Shown here: positions 44,747-54,500 of the stretch, in pieces | How positions within the stretch are numbered: position 1 is the first letter of the stretch | How the letters are laid out: each line of letters opens with the position of its first letter | Made by a program: the position numbers and the translations under genes | Notes under the pieces: generated by a model | What the model was told of the DNA's origin: nothing | The model's database searches: none | The model's input: the letters and a program-made list of their open reading frames with translations, nothing else | Assembly: GCA_030141605.1 (NCBI GenBank) | Contig: JAQGDQ010000391.1 | Coordinates: 71,501 to 126,000 of the forward strand | Direction: 5' to 3' | DNA: 54,500 nt | Source: Tubiluchus corallicola | Lineage: Eukaryota > Priapulida > Priapulimorpha > Priapulimorphida > Tubiluchidae

Positions 44747-45495
44747 GTAAGGCACTTTCTGTAATTGGTATAGCAAATTAGCAACTTTTCTTTATAAAAC
44801 TAGCTTGTTTTGATCACGTGCTCATAGAAAACGAACTTTCTTAACTTTTAAAATACCCTTGCCACCCTGTACAATGAAGTATTAGAGATTTTGGGTCGAA
44901 GTAGTTGACGTGATCAACGCAAAAATGCAAGAGCAAGACCCCTGTAAGAAGGATACGATGAATGTCGTAACTTGGACATAGTGGAAGCCAAATGTCTCCA
45001 AAACAAGTAAGAAAATGTGCGCAAAAATGAAAAAAGTTTTGGCAACATTGTGACAGAAAGTAGGCAGGCTTATTTTGTTGACTCACTGATGACGTCAGAA
45101 AACACACACTGAAAGTTACAAACTGTTACAGATAACTTGATTTCATGGTTACTCAATTGAAAAATATGTTACATATTTGCCATTGTTTATGCTGTAATAT
45201 GACAAATAGTATTAGTATCATTAGTGAAACCTAGAAGATCGTAAGCGCTCAAAAAATGCGTTGAAAAATTGTGGATTCGGGTCACAGTGATTTGGCACAC
45301 TTTTTCCAAACCATTTATGTCTGATAGTAATGTACTACAAAATTTTTATCCTTGATTTACATATGAGCTTACAGTTCTATTTTTAATTATTAATATTTTT
45401 AATTATAACTTCAATGTGCGATTTAGACATTTGCTACAATCATTTTTCCCTTTTTTAGCCTTGCTATAACTATTTAATGCACTATTTCTTTGTAG
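44747..45495. other. Intron 11 of unit C
   Basis: AT-rich; similar to unit A 12536-13144 and (right part) unit B 23742-23895. Contains a TGACGTCA octamer near 45089. No gene recognised. Confidence 0.6.
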
Positions 45496-45799
45496 ACCAA
45501 TCAATGCACTGCCGGACTACATCTATTACCCGAGCTATGTGTCCATATATCGCTATGCTGGATACGTAATAGCAAACGATGAATTTCAAGAAATGGGCAA
45601 CACCACATGCGATGCAGAGGACAGAGTCAGAGGTCTGTGCCGGTTTCCTAGTGGTCAAAACCTGATGGAGACGTTCTGGCCGGTGGACAACCAGAGTCTG
45701 ATTGACAGTTTTGGAGTCATGTTTATCATGTATGCCTGTCTCTGTGTAGTAACATTACTGATATACAATCTGCCCATAAGAAAACAAACAAAAGCTTGA
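45496..45799 (+). CDS. ABCG5: ABCG5-like terminal exon 12, intact
   Basis: 304 nt; acceptor tctttgtag, phase 2 in, stop at 45797-45799. Encodes PINALPDYIYYPSYVSIYRY, the extracellular loop with a sequon and paired cysteines (NTTCDAEDRVRGLCRFPSG) and the last membrane helix (VMFIMYACLCVVTLLIYNLP). The layout matches the vertebrate ABCG5 C terminus, with its cysteine-containing last loop and short cytoplasmic end. With exon 1 of unit A and exons 2-11 of unit C it completes 625 codons. Copies at 13145 and 23896 are variant. Confidence 0.85.
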
Positions 45800-48022
45800 G
45801 CAATTTCGACAATAACTGAAGAGGTAATTTGTTATTTGCACATGCTGAAAGGCTAATGTTTGAACTAGAATAATGAAAACATAATTTATTTATGATAATT
45901 GTAGTCAAATCTAGACTAATGAAGTTTTTCTGACACTCAAAGCCATTGACTGAAATTTGTTTATTTTAGAATTGCCTGTTGTTGCCTTTACCCCATTTTT
46001 ACTACAAATTTTAGCTGCAATAGCGTTTAGAGGTAAAGGTTCACATGTTTCTGTACTTTAATTAGACATTTATTTTAACAAATTCACTTTTATTAAGTCT
46101 GATGTCTGATCATGTATATAAACTCGTATTATAAATTTTTATGACAAATTTTATATTGTTATTACTGGGTTGGTGAATTAATATTTTTTATATTTGATGT
46201 CATGCTGTTTATATAAAAATTAATACAACATTTATCTAAATAACACTACTGTTGCTTTGTTATATAACTCTGTCGTTGCCTCGTTGCCTCGTTGCCTCGT
46301 TGCATCATTTTTATTGTTATTTTAGTTTTTAATGATCTGGCGAACCATTTTAAATCGCGCATCTTTACACAAACAGTGCTAAATTCATTTGGAGTGAATT
46401 AAGTGAGGACCAACTTACTACAGTTTGTCTATCGTTCAATACAAGCAATACATACAATATCTACTCGCCAAGAACGAATTTGTACAAAAATGACAACAAA
46501 ATTATTCATCTTACACAGAATAAGTTACTCAAAATGGAAACACAAAAATTACGGTTGTCATGGCTACTAGGGAATGTCTTAAAAATGAGGCCAGTGAAAT
46601 CACTGCGGTGTTTTTTAAAGCAAAGTTTAACTAGACACAATTGCAGACAAAAAGAGGCATCATTTTACCAACTTTAACGTGCAGCATGAAATTTCTTTAA
46701 ATTTTAACAATGATGCTATCTGTACATTAGTCATTATAATTTTGCGTAACAGTTTTAGTGTATTTATAAGTTTGTAGACACAGAAGAAAGTTTAAATAAT
46801 TATATCGACATTTTACACAATAGTTATAAATGTTTAAACATCTAAGCTAGGTCTATACATGTAAATTTCGCCGAACTGTATTTCTGTCAGCTGGCAACCA
46901 TATTGCTATAGAGGAAAACCTTCTTATTTTCAAAAAAGAATAAATAGAGAAAGAAACAAACATATACCGTTTCTATTTTAAATTAAAACAACAGATGGCA
47001 GTATTTGCAATTAGTGAGTACTACAGTAACATAATGGCTATGTATCATTGCTTCCTGCCAAAACAGTGTTGAAGAACTGTATAGGCGGGTAAAGATAGCA
47101 ACTTGTAAAGGGGTACCTAAAACTAATTGCAACAAAACTTTTCTTTTCGGGAGAGATGGTTTAGGAAATATACCCGAATTTTGGCCCAAGTAGGCGCCAT
47201 CTTGCATTTATGCGTACATTTCAAAATATCAAAGCTGAATTTAACCGACTTTTTGTTGAGGATTCCTTGAGAGCACACTCTAACAGCATTTAAACAAATT
47301 CGATTGCAATTCGTTCTAAGTTGCTTACTATCTTTACCTCCTAGTACTCTTCTGTATTAATTGTAAAAAAGTGCAAAATACCACTAAACCTGAAAGGGAT
47401 GCTGAACAGCTTTGCTAAGTATTTTGTAAATGAAGTGCAAGTTGAAAAAACAAAAAGCGTTGACGAAAACAATGAAAACGGAAATCCACACAGTTATTTG
47501 TAACTATACCCTAAACGGGAATGATTTTAAAATATATATGTCCAAGCCATATTTCTACAAATCGTAGATTAATTTCAAGAACACTAAAACCGTTTTAGTA
47601 TAGTATACGCTACGACTGCTTATCCCTTTTTCATCTAAACTTGTTTCAGACCTATTATCAAAATGGCTGCACCAACCTGGAGTTTAAAAATTAAATTTTC
47701 AAATTTTATAAAGAGTTGCTGCTAATAAAAGCTCTGTGCGCAATAAGACAGCATGTTGGTGACACAAAATTTCAAGACGAATTTCTAGCTTTACGTAAGT
47801 AAAATGATTTCTTGTGCTTTAACAGGCAACGTTAACACTAACAAACGGCTGTTTAAGGACATACACAGAGCAACGTAGAAAAGGGCACAATAAACAAACT
47901 AATGGCATAGATTATACATTTTTAGCGTTGGCAAACACTAAATTCGAACTCAAGACTCCGAAGTCTAGATCACTCAACCCAGGACAATGCTTATTGCTAA
48001 ATCATTAAGCTAATCTACGAAA
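45800..48022. other. 3' flank of unit C
   Basis: Equivalent of 13449-15686, with a small GTTGCCTC tandem expansion near 46275-46304 (one copy in unit A). No gene recognised. Confidence 0.5.
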
Positions 48023-48060
48023 TTAACTTCAGGAAGCTCTGAATTGTTTCAAGTGAAACC

Positions 48061-48243
48061 ATGAACTCTGAGGTGCCCTGGAACATGTATAAACACTGGA
48101 GTTACAAGGCGTTCGATACGTCGAGGACGAGGGATCTTGGTACGATTTTGTTCTGTGCAAACGACCAGTGAAGGGCTCGTGTTGAAAGATGTCAGCATGG
48201 AGGTTCGTAGCGGGGAGGTCATGTGTGCCATGGGATTCAGCAG
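48061..48243 (+). pseudogene. ABCG5: ABCG5-like exon 1 relic, unit D
   Basis: Keeps the ATG but shares the 18-bp deletion, the 1-bp loss in TATAAACACTGG, the 1-bp loss in GTGAAGGGCTCG and the 1-bp gain before the donor seen in unit B. Not translatable as exon 1. Confidence 0.85.
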
Positions 48244-49081
48244 GTAAGTCATGAACTTTTACCTTGCACTGTTAGTTTTTATAATTCTCTATTTCAGCTT
48301 GTAGACATAGTCTTAAGCCATAAAAAGGCAGTATTACTATAAAATTAAATATAAAAATAAAAACTTACAATTTGCAGAAAAAATAAGAATAGTTAAAATA
48401 TTTACGAAAATCACATGCATTAAAAGTACATTAAAATTGCATTCCAATGGGCGGAGATTTTAGAACATATAAAACATTACCATTGTTAATTACATGTTTT
48501 AATAAACAATTACGAGATTTTAAGACATGGCATCTAAGATTTCAAGTACACTTACGCAAAATACCTTTAAAATGATCAATATCATTTTCTTCACAGATTG
48601 TAGATTGCATTTTAGCCTAGCTGTGTGGTAAGCAGAATTTATCTAATTAAAATTGTACAAGTAATATTTAGTCCAGAGATTGGGACAAGAAAATCACCAA
48701 CAAAATGACTTAATTGGCGCACGTTTTACACCTTGAGCATGACACCTACTCACGAGTAACTCATGATATATCAAGAATCAGATTCTGATCATTTTTCAGA
48801 TTCAGATTACGTTTCGTAGTCGTAAACAATAAATAGGTGTATGTAGTTTATTATGGTGCTCAAAGAAGTGAGTTGAATCAGCAAAGTTTACATTGTCATA
48901 GCAGTTTCTAATATTTGATATTTGTCATTAGCATGTCCTTTTCTGAGGATTTGGCTCTATTGGTCGTGCGGTACGATTTATTTTGTGCTCGCATACCGCA
49001 TCTTTCGACTTTTTCGTCTGCTGTGAAATTCCGAAGGTCCATATATTTTGAGACAAACCCTAATTGGACACTATTAATTAT
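48244..49081. other. Intron 1 of unit D, left part
   Basis: Equivalent of 15908-16925 minus about 180 bp (lost at GTAGTTTATTATGGTGCTC, near 48850). No gene recognised. Confidence 0.5.
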
Positions 49082-49425
49082 ACTAGCCAAACCCGGCAAA
49101 AAGAATTTTGTACTTAAACTCACAACAACAACCCGCACCACGTCACACTGCCACCCAGCACCCTACTCACAAAACACCACCCACACCATACCACATCAAC
49201 CCACGGCACCACTCACAACACACCACCCACCCAACACCACCCCTCCCACTATAGCACATCGCAACACCACAGCACACCCAAATTATCCACACCGCATCAT
49301 CCACACCACACTGTCAGTACCCTACCACACCACCTGATTATCCACACCACACCACACTGTCAATACCACATCACTTCATCAATACCACATATACCCTACC
49401 ACCCCACCACACCTCACAGTCCTCT
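49082..49425 (+). repeat. Left border repeat and CACAC-rich tract of cadherin module D
   Basis: Nearly identical to unit B 16926-17270. Confidence 0.75.
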
Positions 49426-49849
49426 GTCCCTTGGCAGCTCGGGGCAAGGCGTCCGCAACATTATGATAACGGTAATTCATTTCATACAGCTTCCTATTAG
49501 ATCACATCAGTAGGCAGAAAAATTTTCTTGCATTGCTAAAACATTTGACCAACGGTAACAATGTGAAGGATGTTTATTTCTCATACTTCTCCAAACTGAG
49601 AAGCCTATTAAATTTCATTGAATGTAACTTACACAAACCCTAGTGCATCAGAAAAGTAACATTTTCAAAACAAAGAAAATTTATTTGTTTCAGAATTTCT
49701 AGCAAAAACAATATCTAAATATGTTTTAAAAAACTGATAAACATAAATTGACCTAAAGCAACTACACAATGTTTTCAAAAATGGTAAATGTAAGAAAGGA
49801 CTGTAAAACAAATATTTTCTGTTACATTAATTACTGTTTACAATGGCAA

Positions 49850-49975
49850 CTATTTTTTTCCTCCTACGAGACCGCCTGACACCGTCTCAAGTGTTTCTGC
49901 TGAAATAGTTCCTGCACAATTATCTTCTAGTTCTTCTCCTTCTACGGAAGTAACCTCAACATCTGCATGCTCCTC
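49850..49975 (-). pseudogene. Untranslated tail relic of cadherin-like paralogue 4
   Basis: Continues the homology to paralogues 1 and 2 after the premature stop and keeps the ancestral stop position, but lies beyond a nonsense change (CTCTCAATTTC for CTCTCCCTTTC), so about 31 ancestral tail residues are lost. Confidence 0.75.
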
Positions 49976-52345
49976 TCAATTTCTCCTTTTTGTCAAATCA
50001 TTCTTTGTTTCAGCATTCGCTTCTGCTTTATCGTTTTCTACAGAAGTAACGTCAATATCCATATGCTTTTCTGCATTACTTCTTTTTTGTGACTCACCTT
50101 CTGTTTCAACCCCGTCTTCTTTTTCATTTCTTTTAACCACGTCATTTTCATTTGAAGCAACACCAGTATCAGCAAGCCTTTCTATTTCTTCTCCTTTTAT
50201 TGAAGCAACACCTTTGGCAGAGACGTCTTTTGTTACACCTTCCTTTTTTGTCTCATCACCAGAACTAGTGCTAATGTTAGACTTTGTTTGTCTGACCATG
50301 TTAACCAATAGAGCAACTATGAGTCCAAAAAATACCACAATAAGTAGAAATAGTAGTACAAGTCCAAAAGAGGCATTTCGTTTGCTTGACAGAAGTTTTG
50401 GATTAGTCCATGTTGAGTTACCACTAGTCGGTGACAAAATCTTTACTTTAGCATAATCACATCGGATTTTCCTATTTGATCCTGCGATGCAAGCACTTAA
50501 GCCGACCGCCATTTTTCCTGTTGCATTTACAGTCAGGGAGATCTTGCCTTCGGACTTCACTTGGACGACATTTTTGTAGCTTAAAATTGAGTATAATATC
50601 TGTACATTATTGTGAGTTTCAAACGTTGCTTGAACTTGACCAATATATGATCCAGCAACTCCTGTACTGTTGAACAAGTAGGAATTTTGAACAAACTTGG
50701 GACTTTTCAGTGCCGCATTTTTCACATTAAAAGTAACATCAACGGTTTTTGCTTGCCTATTATTTGCAGCATTACGAGCCTTTACAACAAGTTCGTAGCG
50801 ATCCTTAATACCTTCATTTAGCTTTGAAGCTATAACCAGACCTAAGATTGATGTACTTGCATTTTGCAGTTTATTTACGATTAAACTAAAGTCCTTTACT
50901 GCCACACCCTGCTTTGCATTTATTAATGTATAGATGAGGTGCATTTCTGAATTACCAATAAGAGCAGGCACTAATAATATCATTGTGTCAACACGCTCGT
51001 GATCAAACACATCGACTGAAAAACTTTCTTTTTTGAACTTTAGACTCATAACTTCAGAATTTAGACTGATGTCGATAGACAAGAGTGCTCTGTCATAATG
51101 TGTAGCAACATCACGTTCTGTCGCTTGAACAAGAGCGTGGTAAACAACTGCTGTAGTAAGATTCTCAGCAATAGTAATTTCACCATTTGCTTCATCTATT
51201 TTAAATTTGTTTTCTATTTGGCTTGGATATGGAAAAGAGAAAAACACAACATTTCCTAGTCCATCTTTGTCATTTGCTTTGATTTTTGCTGGTTCAACTT
51301 TCAGTGGTGCGCTAAAATTTTCTTTATACACTTTGGCCTGATACAGATAGTGAGAAAATTTGGGATTCTCGTTATTTGTATTATCTATAAAAACATTAAG
51401 GCTGCGTTTTATAGGGTGTCTTGCAGATGACCCAGCATTCCCAAATGGTGGTGCATTCCCAAACTTGATCTTGGGTATCAACCAGAGATTTAACCTGAGA
51501 TTCTTTGTGAATTTGTAGTGTACTTTTTTATTCAGATAAACAAAAAAGTCAAGTTTCTTTGTTGGTTGATAAGAATTGATATCTTTTTCTGTAGTTTTAC
51601 CTTGAAAATATTCCTCTCCCGTGCAGCCAAAATTGCCACCTTGTTTCACAAATTTGCCCATGCATATGATAAAATTCCTTACATATGCAAATTCGTCCAA
51701 GTCTTTGGCGGGAAATTTCCACAATTGTGAGCCAATTAGAGTGTCTTCAGCAAGAAATAGTTGCCTGAGGTAGTTGAAGTCGAATACAGGAGCATATCGA
51801 TCCTCAGGCACTATTACAAGGGTAAGTGTAATTTCATGCCAAAGGCCAGGGCGGTTGCGAGAACAATACAATGGTTGCCAAATGGTCCAAACTTCAAAGC
51901 ATCCTAAGCAATTAAACTTTAATAAAAGCTTTGGTTTTTCCTGTTGAAGTTGATTACGTTTATATTCTAACAGATAACCCTCAATTCTTCTATTTGCCGT
52001 GTACTCTATAAAAGGACCCAGTGTTATTTTTCGCCCTGACCTGTCATTTCCTACCTTAAACAAGTGATGGTCAGTACGGGTTCCGTTTATTGTTGCATCA
52101 GTAAGGTAAGGTTGTGCATAATGAAATGAATTTACACTAAAAAAGTCAGGAATACCCAAACGCATTCTATTTCCTCTCTTAAATAACTTTTCCGCAACTG
52201 TCATTTCGTACTGGACATTTCGTGAAGGGAGGCATGCTTTTCGAGGTGCCCTGCCGCCTGTGATGTGCCCGTTTATGTATTCACCTAAGCTGAATCTCGC
52301 AATTGTAAAAAGTAAGAACAGCACTTCAAATAGTTTGCATTCCAT
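49976..52345 (-). CDS. Cadherin-like single-pass membrane protein, paralogue 4, mosaic, tail truncated
   Basis: Intronless ORF of about 789 codons from MECKLF; an in-frame Met 16 codons upstream (52393) is less likely because it displaces the signal peptide. Residues up to about 228 match paralogue 3 exactly or nearly so. The middle (about 230-505) is strongly divergent from the other three, for example GKFVKQGGNFGC, SLNSEVMSLKFKKESFSVDV and MHLIYTLINAKQGVAVKDFS, with a five-residue deletion around NLTTAVVYH. The rest (LKSPKFVQNSYLF onward) resembles paralogue 2. Cadherin features NENPKF and FKIDEANGEITI, the membrane helix and most of the acidic tail are kept. It ends early at TKRRN. Probably still a surface protein, with changed binding surface. 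Confidence 0.7.
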   Translation of the reverse strand: MECKLFEVLFLLFTIARFSLGEYINGHITGGRAPRKACLPSRNVQYEMTVAEKLFKRGNRMRLGIPDFFSVNSFHYAQPYLTDATINGTRTDHHLFKVGNDRSGRKITLGPFIEYTANRRIEGYLLEYKRNQLQQEKPKLLLKFNCLGCFEVWTIWQPLYCSRNRPGLWHEITLTLVIVPEDRYAPVFDFNYLRQLFLAEDTLIGSQLWKFPAKDLDEFAYVRNFIICMGKFVKQGGNFGCTGEEYFQGKTTEKDINSYQPTKKLDFFVYLNKKVHYKFTKNLRLNLWLIPKIKFGNAPPFGNAGSSARHPIKRSLNVFIDNTNNENPKFSHYLYQAKVYKENFSAPLKVEPAKIKANDKDGLGNVVFFSFPYPSQIENKFKIDEANGEITIAENLTTAVVYHALVQATERDVATHYDRALLSIDISLNSEVMSLKFKKESFSVDVFDHERVDTMILLVPALIGNSEMHLIYTLINAKQGVAVKDFSLIVNKLQNASTSILGLVIASKLNEGIKDRYELVVKARNAANNRQAKTVDVTFNVKNAALKSPKFVQNSYLFNSTGVAGSYIGQVQATFETHNNVQILYSILSYKNVVQVKSEGKISLTVNATGKMAVGLSACIAGSNRKIRCDYAKVKILSPTSGNSTWTNPKLLSSKRNASFGLVLLFLLIVVFFGLIVALLVNMVRQTKSNISTSSGDETKKEGVTKDVSAKGVASIKGEEIERLADTGVASNENDVVKRNEKEDGVETEGESQKRSNAEKHMDIDVTSVENDKAEANAETKNDLTKRRN

Positions 52346-52628
52346 GTCACTCATTCTAACTGCAGCATATTCATTGACACATTTCTTCTCCAAAACTCAC
52401 TTTGTTACACAGTTCCATTCGAATTCCATTCGAAATTCTGTTCCATTGATATTTGACATTTTTGCTTTATTGTTTCCATGGCTATAATTGTGACTGCATT
52501 GTTGAAATTCTGTAATTTAAAATTACATTTTTCTTTTAGTCTGAAAGCAATCTGAAAAAAAATGAACAATGGCAACCCTACAAATACATGCGTGGGTTGA
52601 CATTTTTGATTGTTAATATTAATAGAAA

Positions 52629-53020
52629 ACTTGCCAAACCCCGCAAAAAAGTCTTGTGCATAAACTCACAACAACCTACACCACACCATACAACCACCCA
52701 CTTCCCCACTCACAACACAGCACCCACACCACACCACACCAACCCATCGCACCACTCACAAACCGCCACCCACAGTTCACCACAACCCACACCACCCACA
52801 CCGCACCACTCTACACCATACTGCCCCACCACAGTGCCCCACAACATTATCCACACCACATCACCCACACCACTCCATCAATACCACACCACTCTACCCA
52901 CACTGCTCCACCAATACCTCACATACCTTACCACCCCACCACATCATCCACAGCACAACACCCACTACACACCATTCACAGGACACCCACCACACCAACA
53001 ACACCACACCCACCACGTCA
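52629..53020 (+). repeat. Right border repeat and CACAC-rich tract of cadherin module D
   Basis: Nearly identical to unit C 31108-31500. Confidence 0.7.
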
Positions 53021-54500
53021 CATGGAGATGATGATGTTGACGACTGTGATAATGATTTCGACATCAATAACGACAACCTACAGCACCAACGCCAACAGCA
53101 CTGCATCATAGTAAAACCATGCAAAACAATTTTGTATAAAGACAATACTGTGCGCTATAACAAATGCTGTTACACCCATCCACCCTTGATCAATAATGCA
53201 CGGACATTCTACACAATTTTGCTTACTTCTTTCTAGATTGTAATAGCCTCACAGATATAACTTGCAAGTACAATCTATGACACAGTATAGGATAACGGAT
53301 GAGAACAATGCCTAGAACTGCCACGAAATTTCTTGAACTCAAAGACAACGCATGTTTCAAATGGCAGCACAGGGGTAGAAAAAGAACTTCGAAATACACC
53401 CTGTTTCGTCTAGTATACATCTCTCCGAGTGAAGCTATAAACACTTTGTAGACCGGTTCGTCCTCATCTGCGAGTTTATTTTTTTCTCAACTTTTTTCAA
53501 TAGTTGCACAAATCAAGCTTTTTGGAGGTTGTTTTGTGCAGCTTTTAAGAAAGTTGGGGTATATAGGTCCCGGAAAATGTCCGTAGCGGGTATTAGTGGC
53601 CCTTCCGCGAAATCTAAATTGAACGGGTAACACCCACTATATAACAGGCTATCTGACCATTACCAGCAGCACACGGAGTACGTTCCCATTCTCTAGAAAC
53701 AAGAGGTATAAATTTTGCGAAACATGGTCGAAAAGGGAGATTTTTGCAGGTTTTTCGCCCGCCTCACACCTGTTTCTCCCGGTGGACTTGATTCTAAAAG
53801 TATTACCACAATGAAAAATCTGTGCGTCCGGACCTTTTGTTTGGTGTATAGATCGCCTAAAGTGTAGCCTCGTCGATTATGTATCCATATATAACCGATA
53901 CATCCAAGTAGTCTTCGTGGTTATAATGGCCATATATATATATATATTCGTTACATTGTCATGACCTTGAAAATTAATATAATTTTTTATGGACACACAC
54001 TCTTCTTTAGAAACTAATCTTCCCTTTACAACCGTTTAAACTAGTTTGCTGTTAGTTTTCCGCTCTGTTTCAGTCTCTCAATCACCTGTCATTGCATTTG
54101 TTAGAGTTTGTTAATCAGTTTAACTTAATCCCTATCTAATTCTAATGGTTCTGATGTTAGGTATACAGTTCCAGCCTTTTTACACACTCATATTGCTCCA
54201 TCATACTTTACGCTAGTACGATTCATTGCTGCATTAAATTTCATTGTTCATGCCACTTATCATTGGGTGATTGTTTTAAATTGATAACAATGATAACATC
54301 CTGTAACTTTTAAGAACGCTCTCGTTCTAAGTCCTTTAAGTATTGCTTGTTTTTCCACGCCATTTTGTCACAAAATGAATTTTTACTAGACGAAAAACTT
54401 GACCGAATAATAATGTAGCACAACGAACGTCATAGAACTTACTGGAAATTATTAGTGATATGATCCGAATTCGTTATCAGTCAACAAGGTGTACATCTGC
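53021..54500. other. Intron 1 of unit D, right part, to window edge
   Basis: Matches unit C 31501-32980, with the short AT microsatellite at 53932-53947. No gene recognised. The exon 2 equivalent would be expected about 1.5 kb beyond the edge. Confidence 0.55.

Larger units (their letters stand above)
26276..48022 (+). repeat. Tandem array unit C (21.7 kb, full-length unit)
   Basis: Carries a broken exon 1, a cadherin-like gene with a damaged tail, and transporter exons 2-12 with consistent splice phases. Only this unit retains exons 4 and 6-11. Units A and B can be derived from it by internal deletion, so it best represents the ancestral repeat. Confidence 0.85.
48023..54500 (+). repeat. 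Tandem array unit D (partial, cut by window edge)
   Basis: Starts at the shared TTAACTTCAGG. Its left part resembles unit B (same exon 1 lesions, same CACAC tract start, a private deletion of about 180 bp near 48850), while from about 51670 to the edge it is nearly identical to unit C. Its transporter exons 2 onward, if any, lie outside the window. Confidence 0.8.

Noticed and set aside
1-54500. CRISPR array, prophage, operon or other prokaryotic system
   Set aside because: No spaced identical repeats, no dense co-oriented ORFs; introns and animal protein families show nuclear eukaryotic DNA.

Overview
The window looks like nuclear DNA of an invertebrate animal. It is AT-rich, carries GT-AG introns of correct phase, has many microsatellites, and encodes two animal-type protein families: an ABCG5 (sterolin-1)-like half-transporter and a cadherin-like adhesion protein. 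I could not place the species. There is no sign of bacterial operons, CRISPR, rRNA or intact tRNA genes.

Layout. Positions 1-2888 are single-copy flank. From 2889 to the right edge runs a head-to-tail array of four units: A (2889-15686), B (15687-26275), C (26276-48022) and D (48023 to beyond the edge). Each unit begins at the same point, a splice-acceptor-like TTAACTTCAG just before coding exon 1 of the ABCG gene (+ strand). Unit C (about 21.7 kb) is the only one with a near-complete set of transporter exons (2-12). Unit A keeps exons 1, 2 and 12. Unit B keeps copies of exons 3, 5 and 12. D is cut by the window edge. A and B look like internally deleted copies of a C-like unit.

Transporter. 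Exon 1 is intact only in unit A (2927-3128). The exon 1 copies in B, C and D carry frameshifts, a stop or a lost start codon. Exons 4 and 6-11 exist only in unit C. Exon 1 of A plus exons 2-12 of C join in phase at every junction and give 1878 nt, 625 codons plus stop, close to vertebrate ABCG5 in length. The window therefore holds one complete exon set spread over two array units, with an implied first intron of about 31 kb. The nucleotide-binding domain is unusual: Walker A is intact, but the Q-loop glutamine, the signature motif and the Walker B aspartate are altered.

Nested genes. In intron 1 of every unit, on the minus strand, lies one long intronless ORF (about 800-836 codons): signal peptide, cadherin-like ectodomain, one membrane helix and a charged cytoplasmic tail. 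There are four paralogues. Two (A and B) are intact. Two (C and D) have truncated tails. Copy D is a mosaic with a very divergent middle. Each cadherin-like gene sits between direct copies of a roughly 50-bp sequence that leads into a CACAC-rich tract, which I read as the borders of the module that entered the intron.

The rest is intron, 3' flank and repeats: an 88-bp inverted repeat (units B and C), a 43-bp palindrome, a pentanucleotide array, a tRNA-derived SINE-like remnant and possible hAT-like fragments. The array could also be affected by assembly of divergent haplotypes, so long-read support matters for the structural claims.
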